From Cerioporus squamosus (lineage: Eukaryota; Basidiomycota; Agaricomycetes; Polyporales; Polyporaceae): a stretch of DNA of 64,000 bases. The stretch covers positions 62,001 to 126,000 of the forward strand of contig JABYQS010000076.1 in the NCBI GenBank assembly GCA_022592435.1. Direction: 5' to 3'. Shown here in pieces: positions 11,283 through 21,755 of this stretch. A program made the translations under genes and the position numbers. Every line of letters begins with the position of its first letter. Positions within the stretch are counted from its first letter, which is position 1. The notes under the pieces are model-generated. The model did not search any database. It worked only from the letters and a program-made list of their open reading frames with translations, and was not told the DNA's origin.

Positions 11283-13103
11283 TCAGTACTGCAATTCGGC
11301 CACCTGAGACTTGTCCGGTTTGTGCCCGTTACCGACGACCCCAAGTCTCTCAATCACGTCCTCGACGCTCTTCTCCTTCCTCCCAAGCCCGAACCCATGG
11401 TCGGGCGACTGGTGGCCGGCGATTACGCGCCGCTGCGCCTTGCCTCCGGTCTTCCTGTGCTCCACCACGACCTTGCACAGGCCCTGGAGCGTCGTAATGT
11501 GCCCATTGTACCCCAACCCGCCCTTCTCTGGGGGCTCCCGCGCGCGCGAATCGTCGAAGATGAGGTGCACCTGCGTGAGAGACCACATCGACGGCTGGAG
11601 GAACACGATCTCGCCGTGGAGCGCAGGGATCAGCCTGGCGAGGAACGAGATCGGGGAGGGCGCGCGGAGCAGGGCGTGCCGCGCGAGGTAGTATCCCTCG
11701 ACGATGTATGCGAACAGGAGCATCGCGGTGGCCGACAGCGCCATGAACTGCACCTCCCCGTCGGAGAGCATTGTCATCGCGCGGTACACCTCGCCGTTCG
11801 TCGGCGGCGCACCCGCATCCGCGACGACGAACGCCTTCCCGCCGATGTCCGGGTTGGTGCTGCCCCCGCGCTGCAGCTCGAGGAGCCGCTGCTCGTACGC
11901 GAGGTGCGCGACGGAGGCGTTCTCGACGTAGATAAAGTTCTCGACCATGTTGTGGATCCAGCTCGGGTTGCTCTTCCGCAGCATGTACGCGTCGAGCATC
12001 AGGTCGCCCCCGGGGCCGTAGATCCCGTTGCCCGGCCGTATGCACCCCGTGCGCAGGACGCCCGTGCCCGACGGCGAGCGGTCCGCCTCGCGCACGAGCT
12101 GCTCCGCGCGCCATTTGGACACGGCGTAGTTGGAGAAGAAGTCCTCGTGTCTCTTCGGCACCTGCTCGTCGTCGCCATTGATCGGCTGGACGAAGTGTTC
12201 GGGGGGACCCTCCCATGGCCACCGCAGGAAGCGGTTGCTCCGGACAGAGACGGAGCCGGAGGAGGTGTATACGAGCGTCGAGGCCCCGATCTTCCGCGCG
12301 GCCGCGACGACGTTCTTCGTCCCTTCCACGTTGATGCGGTCAGAGTACACCTGCAGGGCTGGGGATCGCTCGTAGAACCGAATGACCGCGGCCGTGTGGA
12401 ACACAGTGACCTCTGGCTCGGGAGAGTCGGAGTGCGCGCCGGGCCACGGTTTGCTGAAGGCAGCCTCCACGGCGGCAGCATCGGAGACGTCGACTTGGCA
12501 AAAGTCGACTTGCGTTGCGGGGCCTTCGAGGAGATCTTGACGGATGGGGCGGCGTATGTCCAGGATACGGATGCGGCGAGGATCCTCACCCCGCGCAATG
12601 AGATGGAGGACAATCCATCCACCTAGGAAACCTGCCTGTACGCACCGTGAGCCCCCGGACATCGATATGACCACTCGAGCAGTGTAGGAAATTCACAGAG
12701 ACTCGGAGATGTGCAATACGAGGGTCCTGCTCCGACAGAACCATGTGCCTCCAGCAACACATCGCACAAAGAACGCACATCCCCAGTGGCACCCCGCTCG
12801 CTCAAGAACTACACAGCTCAAAAGACGTGAACCACTCACACCGCCAATCACAATGTATCTCCTCCCCGTCCTCGGCCCCAGCTCCTCAGGCGTGAACAAG
12901 CTCGGCGACGGGTTCAGTGCTGACATCGCCGGTTCGCCCGCGACCCGCCGCACCTCCTCGTCCGTCCACCGTCGCGGCGTGAGCGCGACCGCCTCCGGGG
13001 TCAGGCGCGAGATCTTCGCGTCGTTCGTGCGGATGTAAAGGTACAGCAACAGTGGGAACGCTGCCGCGAGCGAGAAGAGCCACGTCTGGATCGAGAGCGC
13101 CAT
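11283..13103 (-). CDS. 3-beta-hydroxysteroid dehydrogenase/isomerase family NAD(P)-dependent reductase
   Basis: Two exons: 13103-12840, and 12635 to the stop at 11283. The 204-nt intron joins RYIVIGG to AGFLGGWIVLHL and so restores a perfect Rossmann GGAGFLGG nucleotide-binding loop at about residues 88-95. Downstream come TSSGSVSV, the catalytic YAVSK (Tyr and Lys of the SDR YxxxK pair), a RPGNGIYGPGG-type segment and a hydrophobic stretch near the C-terminus (MLLFAYIVEGYYLARHALL). An N-terminal membrane anchor (FSLAAAFPLLLYLYI) precedes the domain, as in ER sterol-modifying enzymes. The architecture is that of the 3-beta-HSD family, which includes the sterol-4-alpha-carboxylate 3-dehydrogenase ERG26, but I cannot tell whether this is ERG26 itself or a paralogue acting on another sterol or terpene. 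It is divergent from GPI3. Confidence 0.85.
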
Positions 13104-13796
13104 CGCTGCTGTCAGTGTCAGCGTGATCCGGATTCCCTCGGCCTGGTGGTGGGCGTCGTCGTCGGAGTCGAGAGTCGAGACCAGCTGCAGGTGAGAGTAT
13201 AGGGAGTGTTGGGAGGCAGGAGGGAACGCAGGACGCGCGGACGAGAAGTCCTCGTCGCGGGTGTTATAGACAAGGCGCGACTAGTCTCCGAGTCGCAGAT
13301 CTCAGTCTGAAGGCCGTTTGCGGCCGTCTCGGGCTAGATGCTCGGGCCACAGAACGTGATCAAACGTGGCGCAGGTCACTTTTCGCACTGCAGTAGTGCG
13401 CCTCGTGGTGGCGAACCGGGGAGACGAACACCGAGTTGTGGGCTCGCGCATGTTGGAGGTTCAAGTCGATGGATGAGGACATCGATGACGGTAGGCGAGC
13501 CGACGACACGGGTGTGGGCCGCACAAACGTCCTGCGCCGTTCTATGTAACGGGCGGTCATGCCACCGTACATAGACACACTGCAGCGCCCCTCTGTTTCT
13601 TCGCTGAACCGTGACCACTGCTTCAAGCCTGTGGACGTGATAAACGAACTACACCATCGAACCCTTCCTTCAGCATTACGCCGCTTACATAGATACGCGT
13701 GTGCAGGTGTCTACATACTCCGAAGCCGAGTCGCGACTCGCATGAACTTGAACTGCCGAGCTGGTTCCTTCCCACTTAACCACAGGAGACTCCACC
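13104..13796. promoter_or_regulatory. Divergent promoter region, dehydrogenase / GPI3
   Basis: The 693 bases between two divergent start codons must hold both promoters. No coding potential is evident. No specific binding site could be assigned with confidence. Confidence 0.45.
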
Positions 13797-15662
13797 ATGG
13801 GTTTCAATATAGCGTGAGCTTGCAAGCCTCATGCCCATCCCCCACGACGACTGACTCCTTCCTAGGATGATATCTGACTTCTTCCACCCCAATGTGGGCG
13901 GAGTCGAGAGCCACATATACATGCTCAGCGCGAATCTGCTCCGGCGCGGTCATAAGGTATGTCTCAGCAAACTTGCTGCTGTACATACGTAGGACCCGTG
14001 CTGACGTCTCTCAGGTCATAGTCATCACTCACAGCCATCCGCCGGACCGTGTAGGCATACGGTGGCTTCTTCCGTCACTCAAGGTCTATTACCTCCCATA
14101 CCCAACCATCGCATCATCCGCAACATTGCCAAACTACTTCGCATTCCTGCCACACTTGCGCACTATCGTACTTCGCGAAGGGATCCAGATCATACACGGC
14201 CACGCGGGTCTTTCCTCGCTCGCACAAGAAGGCATATTGCATGCCCATCTCATGGGCGTACGGACCGTGTTCACCGACCACAGCTTGTTTGGCTTCGACG
14301 ACGCAGCGAGTATCCTGACTAACAAGCTGCTCGAAGCGGCTTTGCGCAACGTGGACGCCGCCATCTGTGTATCTCACACCGGGTATGTGACGTGCCAGCA
14401 TCTCTTGTCCTGACAGTACTGACCGAAGCCAGTCGCGAGAATACTGTACTGCGAGCGAGGCTCCTTCCCGACATCGTTCACGTCATCCCCAACGCCCTGG
14501 TTGCCGACCAATTCAAGCCAGCCCCATCTCCGCCTTCTGGAAACACGAGTGAGACATCTCGATTCCATACTACAGCATGAGGATGGTGCTGACTTCGCCC
14601 AGTCACAGTGGTCGTGATATCTCGGCTTGCGTATAGGAAGGGAGTCGATCTGCTCGTAGCAACGGCACCTCGCATATGCGCTTTGTTTCCCAACGTCCGC
14701 TTTCTCATTGGCAAGGATACCTATATCTGGTGTGACCGAACGGAACAACTCATATCACTTTACGAACAGGAGGAGACGGGCCCAAGATGATAGATCTGCT
14801 GCAAATGCGAGAGAAGTATCTGCTCCAAGACCGCATAGAGATGCTTGGACCCGTTCGCCACAGCGACGTCCGCGACGTGAGTGCAACGCGCTGGTCCCAG
14901 GAGTCAGGAGTCAGTCTGATGACCTTCTGTCCAGGTTCTCGTCCAAGGAACGATCTTCATGAACACCTCGCTGACCGAATCATTCGGGATCGCCATCCTC
15001 GAAGCTGCATGTGCTGGGCTCTACGTCGTGTCCACACGGGTCGGCGGAGTTCCCGAGATCCTGCCGGAGGACATGATCTCCTTTGCGAATCCGGACGAAG
15101 ACGGTAACTTGTTCTCCGTCTCGCCACCCGTCAGGTAACCACTCAACTCATTTGCTCTGTTGCATGTTGCAGACGTCGTTCGCGCAATGTCGGAGGCAAT
15201 CCGACTCGTGTCCGCCGGCAAGCACGACCCACACAAGGCCCACGCACGCATCAGAGGTTTCTACGACTGGCGCGACGTCGCGCAGCGCACGGAGGCCGTC
15301 TACGACTCGGTCATGAAGTCGCCCCCATACGACTTCTGGACTCGCATGCATCGGTCCGTCCTCCGTCCTCCGTCCTCCGCCCTTCCGAGTCCCGACCTGC
15401 CCGTTGCAAACTTACTGACGTGAGTAACTGCAGAACGCTAGACTTAGGACCCGTAGCCGGCATCATCTTCGCGATCATCCTCGTCGTGGACTGCCTGTTC
15501 TTCGTGTTCCTCGAGTGGTGGCTACCCGAAGACCAACTAGACAAGGTCCAGATGCATTGGACTGCTGAGCGGTTTCAAGAGGTAACCCAATACTCTCGAC
15601 ACATCACCCGTCTTGGCTGACAAGTACTGACTGTACAGGTTGTGGACGACTATGAGATGTGA
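13797..15662 (+). CDS. GPI3: GPI3/PIG-A: catalytic subunit of GPI-GlcNAc transferase
   Basis: The first exon is 17 nt (ATG at 13797) and splices at 13864 to read [20 protein letters not shown], the highly conserved PIG-A/GPI3 start. Further motifs are [37 protein letters not shown], and the GT4-family donor-binding segment with the E-x7-E pattern ([17 protein letters not shown]). A single C-terminal membrane helix lies near residues 425-450 ([20 protein letters not shown]). The enzyme transfers GlcNAc from UDP-GlcNAc to phosphatidylinositol on the cytosolic face of the ER, the first step of GPI-anchor synthesis. One intron (14711-14769) begins with GCAAGG instead of GT; it is needed to restore the conserved LIGGDGPKM. 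All other junctions are GT-AG. The stop after VVDDYEM is at 15660-15662. The gene appears complete and functional. Confidence 0.95.
14711..14769 (+). other. GPI3: GC-AG intron in GPI3
   Basis: A 59-nt intron with donor GCAAGG and acceptor ACAG. Removing it joins ATT G to GA GGA GAC GGG, giving the invariant IGGDGP. The nearest GT donor, 26 nt downstream, breaks the frame. Confidence 0.8.
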
Positions 15663-16430
15663 GGAAACCCGTGGCATCAGCTGATTCCAATGTGCCGCAC
15701 CATGTCGCTCTTCAGCTTGGCCAAGGTCGCACCATCTCCGACCTTAATCTTCCAAGCGCAATCGTCCGGTCCACTGCCCAAGCACCCACGCGGATGCTTG
15801 TTCGGGAATCATGTTGTGAACGAGCACCATCCTTGCTCTGACTCGCTTCTCCGGAATGGCGAGGACGAGTAAGTTTTGCCGAGATGCTGTATACATCAAG
15901 GATGACCAGATCGCGCTCGTCGAATGCTCCGATTGTCCCAGACAAGCAACGGCTCTCTCGCACACCGAGGAAGCGAGATAGAAAGGTGCGTTCTCACCTG
16001 TCCCCTTTGCCCCGGTTGTCTGATGTTCTGTCGGTGTTGATCCTCTCTTCACAGAGGGCGCGAAACACGTGCACGGACGGCGTATTCTCCTGTGAGCGCC
16101 GTGTTCGACATACAAGAACTACCCTAGGAACGACACTCGCAAGTTGGCCTTAATAATCGAATTAGCCCTTGCCCGTTGCGTAGCCTCATCCTCCCCGTTT
16201 CTAATTCCATGCGGGCGGCTTCCGTAGCGAAAGCTATCAGAGCATGTCATAAATACATTAGGATGCAGGATACAATTCTTCAGCTTGTCACCGTCCGCAT
16301 GTAACCCTTGAGCCTCTGTATCTTCGAGCAAGCCACGTTCTACGTACGGTGGCCAATGTAGTTGTGTGCTGGCGGGCAAGACAACCGCGGACGCAGGTCA
16401 CAGGCTCGACCCGACTCGACTCACCCACAT
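15663..16430. other. Intergenic, no gene seen
   Basis: Convergent 3' flanks of GPI3 and the truncated acyl-CoA oxidase copy. Several short frames exist on both strands, without motifs or spliceable partners. The right end (about 16,440) is where similarity to the intact oxidase copy fades. Confidence 0.45.
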
Positions 16431-16439
16431 CCAGGAACG

Positions 16440-18348
16440 CTCACGCGAACTCATGACTACAGGCGTGCAGCAACAGTCTCAGACCGAAATCGAACCTGCG
16501 AGTTCTCCTTCGCGTCCGCGTTCCCAGAGTGTGTAGGCAGCTGCTCGAAATAAGCCCTGCGGACGCTAGTAGCGGGCGATGTTCAGGTCGCGGAGGTTGC
16601 CCTGTCCTCGCGCATACGCTGCTCGAAGCTCGACAGCCCCGCGGACTCGGAGTACCAGACGGCATCAAGGCGGATCACAGCGCATTCGAAGACGTCGAGG
16701 AGCGGCTTAGGCACCCCGCCGTCGATGGCGGCAGAGTACGCGAGAGCGTGGCCGATGGCGCTGACACCGGCCTCCGCGAGCGGCAGAACGAATGCGTTTG
16801 CCTTCTCGCTCCGGTGGTCGCTGCACGTGGCGAGGTACTCGCGCGCGGCGCGCAAGAGACCTTCGGCGTGACTCCAGAGGAGGGTGTCTGTGTGTGCGGG
16901 TGCGGGAACACTGTATTTTCCTAGTAGAAGCTCGTTATAGAGGCGGATGCAGAGGGAGAGTACGTCTCCCTCGGCGATGATGATACCATGGGCGTCGGTC
17001 TACCGGGTAGGGTGTCAGAGATTCGTGGTTCCAACTGATGGTATGAACAACATACCTCCATGCGCGCCATGAAGTTGTGCTCGAATGTGCTGGAAGGTTT
17101 CGCTCAGCTCGTGGAGATGGCTTCCAGGCGGACAAGAGATACCCACCCTTGAGCGCCGCACCTCTCAATCACCTCCCGTATGCAAGTTTGGAAAAGCCGG
17201 GCGACGCCCGCCTTCGCGATGACGGAGTAAGCGTGGCGTACGCTCGGTTCCAAAGCCGTATCAACCGACTGCTTCACGACGGTCGGGTACCAGACGTCGA
17301 GGACACGAGCGACAGCGAGAGCTTGCACCATAGCCCACCGCTGTGTCCAGGAAGACATGAGTGGAACCGGGGCAGGCGTCTTGCCGACGATGTGGCGGTG
17401 AAGGGAATAGCTGCAGCCAATGTATGCCGTGTGCTTCAGTGCTTGTACGAATGGTCCAACAACAGCCCCTGTTCCGATGGGGATGCGCCACACCTCACTC
17501 CACCACGCCTGCAAGGGATTTTTTGGGGCCGCGAGGGAGTCTCCGAGAAGAGCGGTGACAGGAAGAGATACGTGGTCGAAGGTCGTGATGGGGAAGTCTA
17601 GGGGTGAGGTGCCGCTGCGCGCCGGCAGACGTGTGGAACGGACACCACGATACATCTGAGACTTGTTGCAGATGGGGACGAGGAAGAAACGGCATCCACG
17701 GTCCTCGCCCAAGACGATGAGACGAGCCATAACGACGGCGACCTTGGGGATGCCGAAGGAAGGCGTAGTCGCTGGCATGAACCTTCAGAGCAAGAAGCAT
17801 CGATAAGTAAAAGCAGCTTGCACAGCGTTAGGCGACGTACTTGGATGCCTCCTCGCGAGGAGTGTTCAGGATGAATCCTTCTGGAGTGAGCGTGGCCATA
17901 GTCTCAATGTTGAAAGCATCGAGCCCATGTCCGCGCTCGCTGAGGAGATAGAGCCCAATGGTGTCAAAGTCACTGAGCAGGCTTCGAACGAGCGCCGCTA
18001 TGTCGCTTCGGTGGTTGGCCAACTTGGCAAGCGTCCCGATAGCCAGCCCCACATGCGCAGCGAGGATGGTGTAGCAAGCGATGTCAAGTGCCAGGCGGGG
18101 GTCGGACTGAAGTGCCCAATATTTATCCGAGCACTCGAGCACGTCCTTAGCGGTGAACGCTAGTGCAAGAAGTCAATCAGCTGCAAGGCAAAAATAGATA
18201 GGACATAGAGAAAGCTGCACATACCATAGTATTCGTGCATGAGAAGGCGTGCGGGCTTGTAAGACAGAGCCACGCGCTCGTCTGTGGAGAGGAGCTCGAC
18301 AGGCTCATGAAATAGCGGGTCAATACCGATGGTGGTTGCTGAAGTCAT
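16440..18348 (-). repeat. Left arm of inverted segmental duplication (oxidase copy 1)
   Basis: This segment is repeated in inverted orientation at 27908-29870. Intron positions match in both. The first two exons and the 3' end are clearly diverged, whereas a stretch of about 630 bp in the middle (16,720-17,341) differs from the other copy at only about three positions. Confidence 0.85.
16583..18348 (-). CDS. Acyl-CoA oxidase/dehydrogenase-like protein, C-terminally truncated copy
   Basis: Five exons (18348-18225, 18159-17841, 17782-17143, 17079-17056, 16999-16583) join to a 507-codon frame starting MTSATTIGIDPLFHEPVELL. It carries the flavin-dependent acyl-CoA oxidase layout: LYLLSERGHG (counterpart of the TELGHG loop), the SPREEASKF-type middle strand, and CGAQGW followed by IIIAEGD, matching the CGGxGY and EGD elements. 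Such enzymes oxidise acyl-CoA to enoyl-CoA, normally in peroxisomes. Compared with the intact inverted copy (27908-29846, 565 residues), a net 31-bp deletion after EDRA shifts the frame to an immediate TGA at 16583 and removes about 55 residues of the C-terminal helical domain. A stop also follows in the original frame. The copy is probably inactive or altered, though the rest is open and its splice sites are normal. Confidence 0.8.
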
Positions 18349-18435
18349 GTCGGCGGTTGTTAGCACGACCCCCAATGGAACGTTGCGAGCTTTATGCTCA
18401 GCGGATGCTCGGAGCCGCTGAGCCTGAGACTCACT

Positions 18436-18830
18436 TCAAGTGTGGAAGGCGAACATGGCATGGTTGCTATCAAGACCATGAAGACTTCTGACTAATGAAA
18501 AGGAAGAGAGGCCTGAGACCGGTTCTTGACTGGACCTGGCGTAGACTGTCGTGCGGTAGGAGGAAGTCAGATCTCCTCTTGGTGGTAGTACTTGAAGCTT
18601 GAGCGTCGGCACATCAGCGCGACTACTCACAAGTGCCGTCGAGGTCGTTAACTCGCTTCACAATCCGCTGGGCAGCCTCTGCATACGCGTTAGCGAACTC
18701 TTCGGCATTCCTATACAGCAGTAGTGCATGGAGAGGCGAGACAGGTGATCGGGGCGAGACGACGACATACTGTTTGAAGTGATGACAGTACTCATGCAAT
18801 CCCAACGAAATGTACCTTCGAATCTCGCAT
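18436..18830 (-). CDS. Small protein of 87 residues, family not recognised
   Basis: Three exons (18830-18816, 18769-18631, 18545-18436) join in frame with GT-AG junctions and a CTGAC branch point 20 nt before the last acceptor, to give 87 codons plus stop. The product starts MRDSKYVVVSPRSPVSPLHA, continues with an alanine-rich helical stretch (ANAYAEAAQRIVKR) and ends in a Ser-rich tail. I do not recognise the family. It sits between the truncated oxidase and the P450, all on the minus strand, and could belong to that group. It may also be the remnant of a larger gene; a longer frame in the second exon reads upstream through the proposed first intron. Confidence 0.4.
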
Positions 18831-18967
18831 GGTCCTGAATATCAGCTATTGAGCACACATGTTGTGCGGGCTGTGATGTATGTGATGCCTCTGTCCGCCC
18901 AGCCAGGGTGACATATATAAGAATGACGCCTTACAACCCATCAACCACAAACTCGAATGAGAAGGCT

Positions 18968-21000
18968 CTACTCCTGCAAGATGAGCTCCTTTGTCGCCTC
19001 ACTGTACGGCAGAACCCGACACTTGAACGGCTCCGGTTGACTGACCATGCCGCGACTCGTCAGTCCATCATATTCCATAACAACATGATAGCGTGAAGAA
19101 ACGCACCTGATGACTCCGCTCGTATACCCCCCCTCGGGCTTCTCTCCATCGGGCTCGATCGTCATCGTCGCGAGCACAAGCGCGATGTTGATGAAGAGGC
19201 TCTGGAGCGCGAGGTGCGACCCGGGGCACACGCGACGCCCGAAGCCGAAGGCGATCGTCGTCGGGTCGTGCTCGGGGGACGCGCCAAGGAAGCGTTCTGG
19301 CTTGAAGGTGAAAGGATCTTTGTAGACGCTTTCGTCATGCATCATCCCCCTGAAGTATTCGGCTAATTGGGTATTAAGTTGAGCAGGTACGACAGACAAG
19401 ATGGCTTACCAGATGTTCGTGATAACAGTCGAACCTGGTTGCGGTCAGTCTCTAGGGTCGGGGGAAATAAGTAACTCTCGACAGTACCAGGAGGAATCTC
19501 ATAGTTGTCGTAAATAATCGTGTCAGTCGTGCGATGAGCAAGGCCTGCGAGAGTGCGGAGGTATTGGACGGAGTTGAGTCCGGAGCAGATCGGATGGCGA
19601 ACTCTGCTACTCACCCAACGGCGCGATGCTGTTCCATCGCAGGACCTCCTTCACCATCGCCTCAATGTACGGCAGGGACGGCTTGTCATCGAGCGTCGGG
19701 AGGCTTTCAGTGCCGATCTTGCCCAGGATTTCCTCTCGTCCCTTGCGCTGGACATCCGGATAGAGGGTCATAGCCAGGAAGAAGCTCAGTATGCCAGCAA
19801 TCGTCTAATGCAAGAGTACTCGAGTAAGCAAGGCGTCGAAGGCTCACGTAGATCGCAGCACTTACTGTGTCAGCTCCTCCAGTGTAGAGGCTCGCGGCCG
19901 TCCACATGATGGCTTGATCCTTGGCGATGGCTAGCTTGTCTGCGGACGAGTCATCTATGCAGTTCGACACGTAGGACGGAGACGCCACACCGCGGGCCTG
20001 CAAGGAGGGACGTCACACGTCAGATAGCGAGGACACTTTTGATAGTCCGGAGTACAACTCACTGCGCGTTCTTTCACAGTGTTGTAGGGGGTGAGAACAA
20101 GGTGCTCGAGCTCTGCTCGCCACTGACGAGCTTGACGCTTGAAACTGGCGCCAGGGAACCAAGAAGGCAGGTATTTCACTATGGAAGGACAACTGTCAGC
20201 TCTCCATAGCAGCAAGATTGGGATGCGAGAATACAGACAAAGGGGGAGGAAGTCGACAGCGTAACGATACGGCGTAGCAGCTAGAGCGAACTTGTGATGC
20301 GCATCGTCGGCAAGCGCAATATAATCGAAATCGGGCGTGGAAATCTGCTCGCCGAAGACGATATTGACGGTGTTGCTGCCGATCGAAGCGCGTATGTGGT
20401 CGCGCAGCTGTTGAGGGCTGTCGAGGAGGGCCTTAAGTAGTTGAAGCGCGGAGGACTGCTGTAGAGGAGAGAGGCGGCGAGCGGCATTGGTGTTGAGAGA
20501 GGTACTGAGGAGCTTGCGATACTCGCGGTGGCGGGGACTGGCGGGGGCAAAAGCAACGCCATTGTTCCAGCCGATGCTGGTGCGGGTGAGATGCACAGAG
20601 CTGAGCTCGATGATAAGTCAGAAACTCACAGCTCGCCGACCATTAACTGAGCCCTTGGTCTGTCAGCGGATTTGGCTGAATGCTTGTCCAGAATCTCGGA
20701 GGCGACGTGGTAGGCATTGACAACATAGACATTCTGGGTGAACAGACGAAGGTATACGAGAGGACCTGGACAAGAGGCGCATCAGAAATGGCATCGCATA
20801 GCTCGGCGAAATGTGAAGGCGATACCATACTGGGCGCCCCACTGGGCGTAGCGTAGCCACTCGTGGCCGCGCGGCATTTGGAGAGCATTTCCGACAATGG
20901 GTAGGCCGCGAGGCCCTGGCGGGCGAGGGGTGAGACGGACAAGATAGTAGACGGCGAAAGACGAGAGGATGGTGAGGATCAGGAGGACTAGGTCGAGCAT
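18968..21000 (-). CDS. Cytochrome P450 monooxygenase
   Basis: About ten exons join without any frame break. The N-terminus (MLDLVLLILTILSSFAVYYL) is a membrane anchor, followed by the proline hinge PRPPGPRGLPIVGN. The I-helix oxygen-binding segment reads YTGGADTT, the K-helix ExxR is EVLR, the PERF motif is KPERFLG, and the heme-binding loop is FGFGRRVCPG with the cysteine ligand. This is a complete ER-bound microsomal P450 of the type common in basidiomycete secondary metabolism (resembling the O-methylsterigmatocystin oxidoreductase-like clans). The substrate cannot be inferred. It faces the MFS transporter across a 755-bp divergent promoter and lies next to two acyl-CoA oxidase-like genes, which suggests a shared pathway on a fatty-acyl or polyketide-like substrate. 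Confidence 0.93.
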
Positions 21001-21755
21001 GGCGAGAACGACGGTGAGAACGACGTCGAGGAAGGACGCATCCCATGGGAGTCTGCCTATTTACTACGAGGTTTACACGAGGTGGACGCGGGGAACAGTG
21101 AAGAAGCCGGCCGGGAACGGAAGAGTCCTGTATCATGGAATCGTCAACGCCGGCGGTGGAAGGGCGCCGGCGCAGCATGGTGACGGTCAGTGACGGTGCG
21201 GTAAAGGTTGCTTCGTGGGCAGTCCCGCGTCACTGATCATATCTCCATTCTCGCATATTCGCCTCCGATGCTTCTTCCGGGAACAGAAGTTGTCACAGGA
21301 GCAGGTTCTGCCACAAACGACGTCCGCATGGGCGACGCGCTCGCGGACCCTGCGACGTCTGGTCAGTGGTGGAGGAAGGGAGCATGATATCGAGCGCCGA
21401 CGCCGGCGGAGGCTTTGTGGCGTTGACCTGGCGTTGACCGTGACGTGACCGCGCGACTCCAGCGCCTCCCTGACCGCCGAATCGCGAGTTCGAGACTTGT
21501 CGCCGCCCCTTCGCTGCCCGTCCTCCGGTCCACTGGCATGTTTCCGGCTATGGCAACTCTAAACGAAGCCACAGGACGCAGCGCTCGTCAGGCTACATCG
21601 AAGTGCACCAATAATCGCAAGTCACAAGCTGTCGGTCTCAATCCGCCTGCTGGACTGCGTCCCATGCCCGTTCCCCTCTCCTCCTCCCTCTCCCTTCCTC
21701 GGACTCCCTCCCGTCTGTGAAAAACTCCTCCGTTTGCCTCTGCCTCAGACTCAGC
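21001..21755. promoter_or_regulatory. Divergent promoter region, P450 / MFS transporter
   Basis: 755 bases between two divergent start codons. A pyrimidine-rich stretch (about 21,660-21,720) lies just before the transporter ATG, as is common for fungal promoters. No coding potential and no assignable operator. Confidence 0.5.

Noticed and set aside
11322..12626. 434-codon open frame on the plus strand
   Set aside because: It is the antisense of the dehydrogenase exon; its Arg/Val/Glu-rich translation is a codon-bias shadow without a domain.
15690..16153. Short frames downstream of GPI3
   Set aside because: No homology-like motif, and they lie in the convergent 3' flank of two genes.
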